DNA of 64,000 nucleotides, from the NCBI GenBank assembly GCA_964638865.1, contig CAZXBG010000002.1:28719-92718 (forward strand), given 5' to 3'. The stretch's first letter is position 1, and every line of letters starts with the position of its first letter. Below the pieces are notes generated by a model. It was not told the origin of the DNA and did no database searches. It worked only from the letters and a program-made list of their open reading frames with translations. A program made the translations under genes and the position numbers. Origin of the DNA: UBA7236 sp964638865. Lineage in GTDB: Bacteria > Bacteroidota > Bacteroidia > Chitinophagales > BACL12. This document shows positions 61,518 to 64,000 of the stretch, piece after piece.

Positions 61518-62534
61518 GTGCAAAAAAAATTACCTCTGCGCGCTCAAAAAACCTTTTTACTTATTTTATTTTTTCTTATTGCCTCCGTGTGCAAAGCACA
61601 ATCTGATTCCACTAAATTCATGCGCGAATTTTTAACACCCGCCGAAACATTTAATAAAACAAGATTTACAACAATTCTCGCTTCGGAAGTCGCCTTATAC
61701 AGCGGAGCAACAGTTGCATTATATAATTATTGGTATAAAGATTATCCGCACAGCCCATTTCATTTATTCGACGATGAAGGCGAGTGGTTGCAACACGATA
61801 AATTCGGACATTTTTATACCGCCTATTTCGAAACAAACCTCACCACCGGGTTTTACAACTGGACAGGCATGCAAGATAAAAATACCTATTGGGTTGGTGC
61901 TGTATCCGGTTCTGTTTTACAACTAACTATTGAAATATTTGATGGCTTCTCCGATAAATGGGGATTTTCCGTTGGCGATTTTGCAGCGAATACTTTGGGA
62001 GCAGGAATTAGCATGACGCAAAATTATTTATGGGACGAACAACGTATCGTATTTAAATATTCCGCACACTTTGTCGATTATTCAAAAGAAGATCAATTAG
62101 TTCAGGAAAGAGCTGCAGCATTATTTGGAACAACAGGCCCCGAAAAGGTTTTAAAAGATTATAATGGCTCCACTTACTGGATGAGTGCTAATCCCTCCCA
62201 ATTCATGAAACCAGAAACAAAATTTCCGAAATGGCTGATGATAAGTGCCGGTTACGGCGCACAGGGAATGTTAGGTGGTTTTGACAATATCTGGTGTCCC
62301 GATGCAGCCATCTCCCCCGAATTTTGTGATCCGGATATGCTGATCGATTATTCTGATGAAATAGAAAGATATCGCCAGTATTATTTATCCTTCGATATAG
62401 ATTTTTCACAGATAAAAACAAATTCCCTCATGTTGCACTACGTATTTAATGTGCTCAACCTTTTCAAATTTCCAGCTCCGGCTTTAGAGATCAATGGTAA
62501 TGGGAAAGTGAAATTTTATCCGGTTTACTTTTAG
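61518..62534 (+). CDS. DUF2279 (YfiM-like) family exported protein
   Basis: A 338-residue protein of the DUF2279 family: TTILASEVALYSGATVALYN, WLQHDKFGHFYTAYFE with the conserved HDKxGH, TGMQDKNTYWVGAVSGSVLQ, EIFDGFSDKWGFSVGDFAAN, and SGYGAQG-like ISAGYGAQGMLGGF. A signal-peptide-like start (KTFLLILFFLIASVCKAQ) is present. The first codon shown (GTG 61518) lies five bases after the N gap, within repeat-like sequence, so the real start may be in the gap. Predicted envelope protein of unknown function. Confidence 0.85.
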   Translation: MQKKLPLRAQKTFLLILFFLIASVCKAQSDSTKFMREFLTPAETFNKTRFTTILASEVALYSGATVALYNYWYKDYPHSPFHLFDDEGEWLQHDKFGHFYTAYFETNLTTGFYNWTGMQDKNTYWVGAVSGSVLQLTIEIFDGFSDKWGFSVGDFAANTLGAGISMTQNYLWDEQRIVFKYSAHFVDYSKEDQLVQERAAALFGTTGPEKVLKDYNGSTYWMSANPSQFMKPETKFPKWLMISAGYGAQGMLGGFDNIWCPDAAISPEFCDPDMLIDYSDEIERYRQYYLSFDIDFSQIKTNSLMLHYVFNVLNLFKFPAPALEINGNGKVKFYPVYF

Positions 62535-62600
62535 AATTGAATTCTTACCTTCTTTTGGTTTTTCTGATTAATTTGATTATAATTACTAAAAATTGGCCTT

Positions 62601-64000
62601 ATGAAACCACCAAAAAGCCCATTTAAAGCCTTTGTCTTAGGAATTATTGTTATTTCTTCATTGTTCTTTTCTTGTAAAAAAGAACTTTTTAGTCCAATTG
62701 ATAAAGTATTTGAAGAGGACTTACAAGCTCGAACTACCTCAGGAATAAGGAGAGATTTAACATGGCTATCAACTAGCTTATGTTTGGCTCATGAACAACT
62801 ATGGGACACACTAGCAAATGGAAAATTAACTAATCCAATTAGTGATATTATTTATCGTCATATTTCGAATGGAGTTGGTCAATACTATGCGATCAGCTAT
62901 ACTAAATTGTTTAATGAAGCAGAACTTCGGGGAATTGAACTGGATGAAATGATGAATGATTTAATTCGAGATTTATATGATATTTCTGATTCAACTAACA
63001 TTTCCAGAAATATTTTACTTAATAATTCGCATAATGGGAAAAAATATATTTTTCACATCGTAGTTCCATATTTCGACAATATTGTAAACCTTACTCCCGA
63101 CTCAATTACCGAATTAATAGCAATTACAGAGAACAAAATAAATATCTTAAATGATAAAAAACCTTATTTTAGTTGGATTTATGGGGATGAAGATTATCCT
63201 ATTGATGGATTTCATGCTGAGTTGGATGATTTAATTGAACATGGGATTAATTCAACATTGGTTCACAATAACCCTGTAATTATTTCAGTTTTTGATCTTT
63301 TTCCACAGAATTTGTATTTGAATTCTGAGTATACTGTAATTGATGATTGTTTCATGTTAAATAATTCTTGTCGTGAATGTCCATATATAAATTCAAATAG
63401 TCCATTATTAAATGATTTAGTAGGAGGTGCGGGTGCAATGGATCATGAAATTTTAATAAGTTTAGCAGGAGGAGGAACATCTATACCCTGTTATATAACA
63501 ACTCCTGAGCTTCTTGGAGTTGAAGAAGAAACGCCATATGCGGTCTTAAAGACAATGCCTGGGTTTAATTATTATTATGTATCCCCAGGTATAACAACCA
63601 AATATGTTCGAAAAGTTGAGTTTCCTTTGATATCCGTAGTGCAAGATATTGGTGGTTTTCAGGGTGATTATTTAAAAATTTGCCAACCAGAAGCTTATTT
63701 TAAGGTATATGGTGAGGATTTAGGTGTTGCTGATTATGCTATTGCCGCTGGAGGGGTTTATATGTTAACAACTCCGGGTGTAACTGCGGATCCTTTGTAT
63801 TTTTCGTTTCCCTTCCAAAATGAGATTTGGTTTACTAATGGACCGGACATGGAGTTGCATTACTATCACAATTATGGTGGAATTGGTTTTTGTGATGAAG
63901 AAGAGGATTTAAGTGATATTGTTAGCGAAAAATTTACAAAAAAAAATGATTTTTATCTGAATAATATCATTGACAATGAAAGTAATAAACTAATTGCATC
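62601..64000 (+). CDS. large hypothetical lipoprotein, C-terminus beyond window
   Basis: An open frame of 466 codons runs from ATG 62601 to the right edge with no stop. It starts MKPPKSPFKAFVLGIIVISS followed by LFFSCKKELF, a lipoprotein signal with Cys in an SCKK lipobox. The mature part is acidic and strand/loop rich, with a small Cys cluster (DDCFMLNNSCRECPYI), a Gly-rich piece (VGGAGAMDHEILISLAGGGT), and FQGDYLKICQPEAYFKVYGE. The ACKK-like start and AT-rich codons match Bacteroidota surface lipoproteins. I recognise no family. Confidence 0.75.
   Translation, partial: MKPPKSPFKAFVLGIIVISSLFFSCKKELFSPIDKVFEEDLQARTTSGIRRDLTWLSTSLCLAHEQLWDTLANGKLTNPISDIIYRHISNGVGQYYAISYTKLFNEAELRGIELDEMMNDLIRDLYDISDSTNISRNILLNNSHNGKKYIFHIVVPYFDNIVNLTPDSITELIAITENKINILNDKKPYFSWIYGDEDYPIDGFHAELDDLIEHGINSTLVHNNPVIISVFDLFPQNLYLNSEYTVIDDCFMLNNSCRECPYINSNSPLLNDLVGGAGAMDHEILISLAGGGTSIPCYITTPELLGVEEETPYAVLKTMPGFNYYYVSPGITTKYVRKVEFPLISVVQDIGGFQGDYLKICQPEAYFKVYGEDLGVADYAIAAGGVYMLTTPGVTADPLYFSFPFQNEIWFTNGPDMELHYYHNYGGIGFCDEEEDLSDIVSEKFTKKNDFYLNNIIDNESNKLIA

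Overview
The window is a low-GC draft scaffold (one 100-N gap at 61414-61513) from a member of the Bacteroidota. Four things show this: eight secreted proteins with type IX secretion (T9SS) C-terminal sorting domains, one of them a gliding-type (type B) domain; promoters of the Bacteroidota TAnnTTTG type; lipoproteins with SCKK-like lipoboxes; and family-specific proteins such as DUF4783 and the PHP-containing DnaE. The genus cannot be read from the sequence. Housekeeping and tyrosine/proline catabolism genes, thioredoxin and several redox or metal genes suggest a free-living heterotroph. An ice-binding (DUF3494) lipoprotein hints at a cold or seasonally frozen habitat, which is inference.

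Layout. 1-5.1 kb: start of gpmI (leaving the window), DUF4783, nadC, then a tight operon of an LTA-synthase-like phosphoglycerol transferase, a diacylglycerol-kinase-like lipid kinase and a SUI1/eIF1-like protein. 5.1-10.6 kb: two paralogous T9SS propeller proteins, a CsaA-type tRNA-binding protein and a third T9SS propeller. 10.7-17.7 kb: dnaE, trxA, DUF58, an alpha/beta hydrolase and a T9SS protein. 17.9-20.7 kb: a PAS histidine kinase with a receiver-Crp fusion. 20.7-25 kb: tyrosine catabolism (hppD, hmgA) split by a four-helix-bundle gene between inverted repeats, then proline dehydrogenase. 25-33.8 kb: secreted cyanophycinase-like peptidase, type B T9SS protein, dnaX, M16 peptidase and ice-binding lipoprotein. 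34-37.6 kb: BASS-family transporter, acyltransferase, and a propeller with an Ada-like zinc finger. 37.6-40.2 kb: one intact and three broken genes of a metal/redox locus. 40.6-45.2 kb: T9SS propeller and a TPR kinase/LuxR regulator pair. 45.5-47.5 kb: pyruvate dehydrogenase E2 and a perfect 175-bp tandem duplication. 47.5-54.7 kb: CoA-binding protein, DtxR-type repressor, RDD protein and a five-gene Zn/Mn ABC uptake operon headed by a DtxR-like operator. 54.7-64 kb: thioesterase, smpB, envelope proteins, pcm, an alpha/beta-hydrolase-fold protein lacking all three catalytic residues, phosphohexomutase, a GxxExxY gene beside the assembly gap, a DUF2279 protein and a partial lipoprotein.

How the genes work together. 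The clearest unit is metal uptake: the repressor at 48471-49142 probably acts on the palindrome at 54634-54651, which abuts the -7 element of the ABC operon; one permease also carries a DtxR-like C-terminal domain and an outer-membrane protein is embedded in the operon. The PAS kinase and receiver-Crp pair looks like a condensed FixL/FixJ/FixK oxygen-type circuit. The LTA-synthase-like enzyme and lipid kinase could form a diacylglycerol release and recycling pair. Many spacers carry short tandem word repeats, and several contain palindromic dispersed elements. I found no tRNA, rRNA, CRISPR array, phage or transposase gene.
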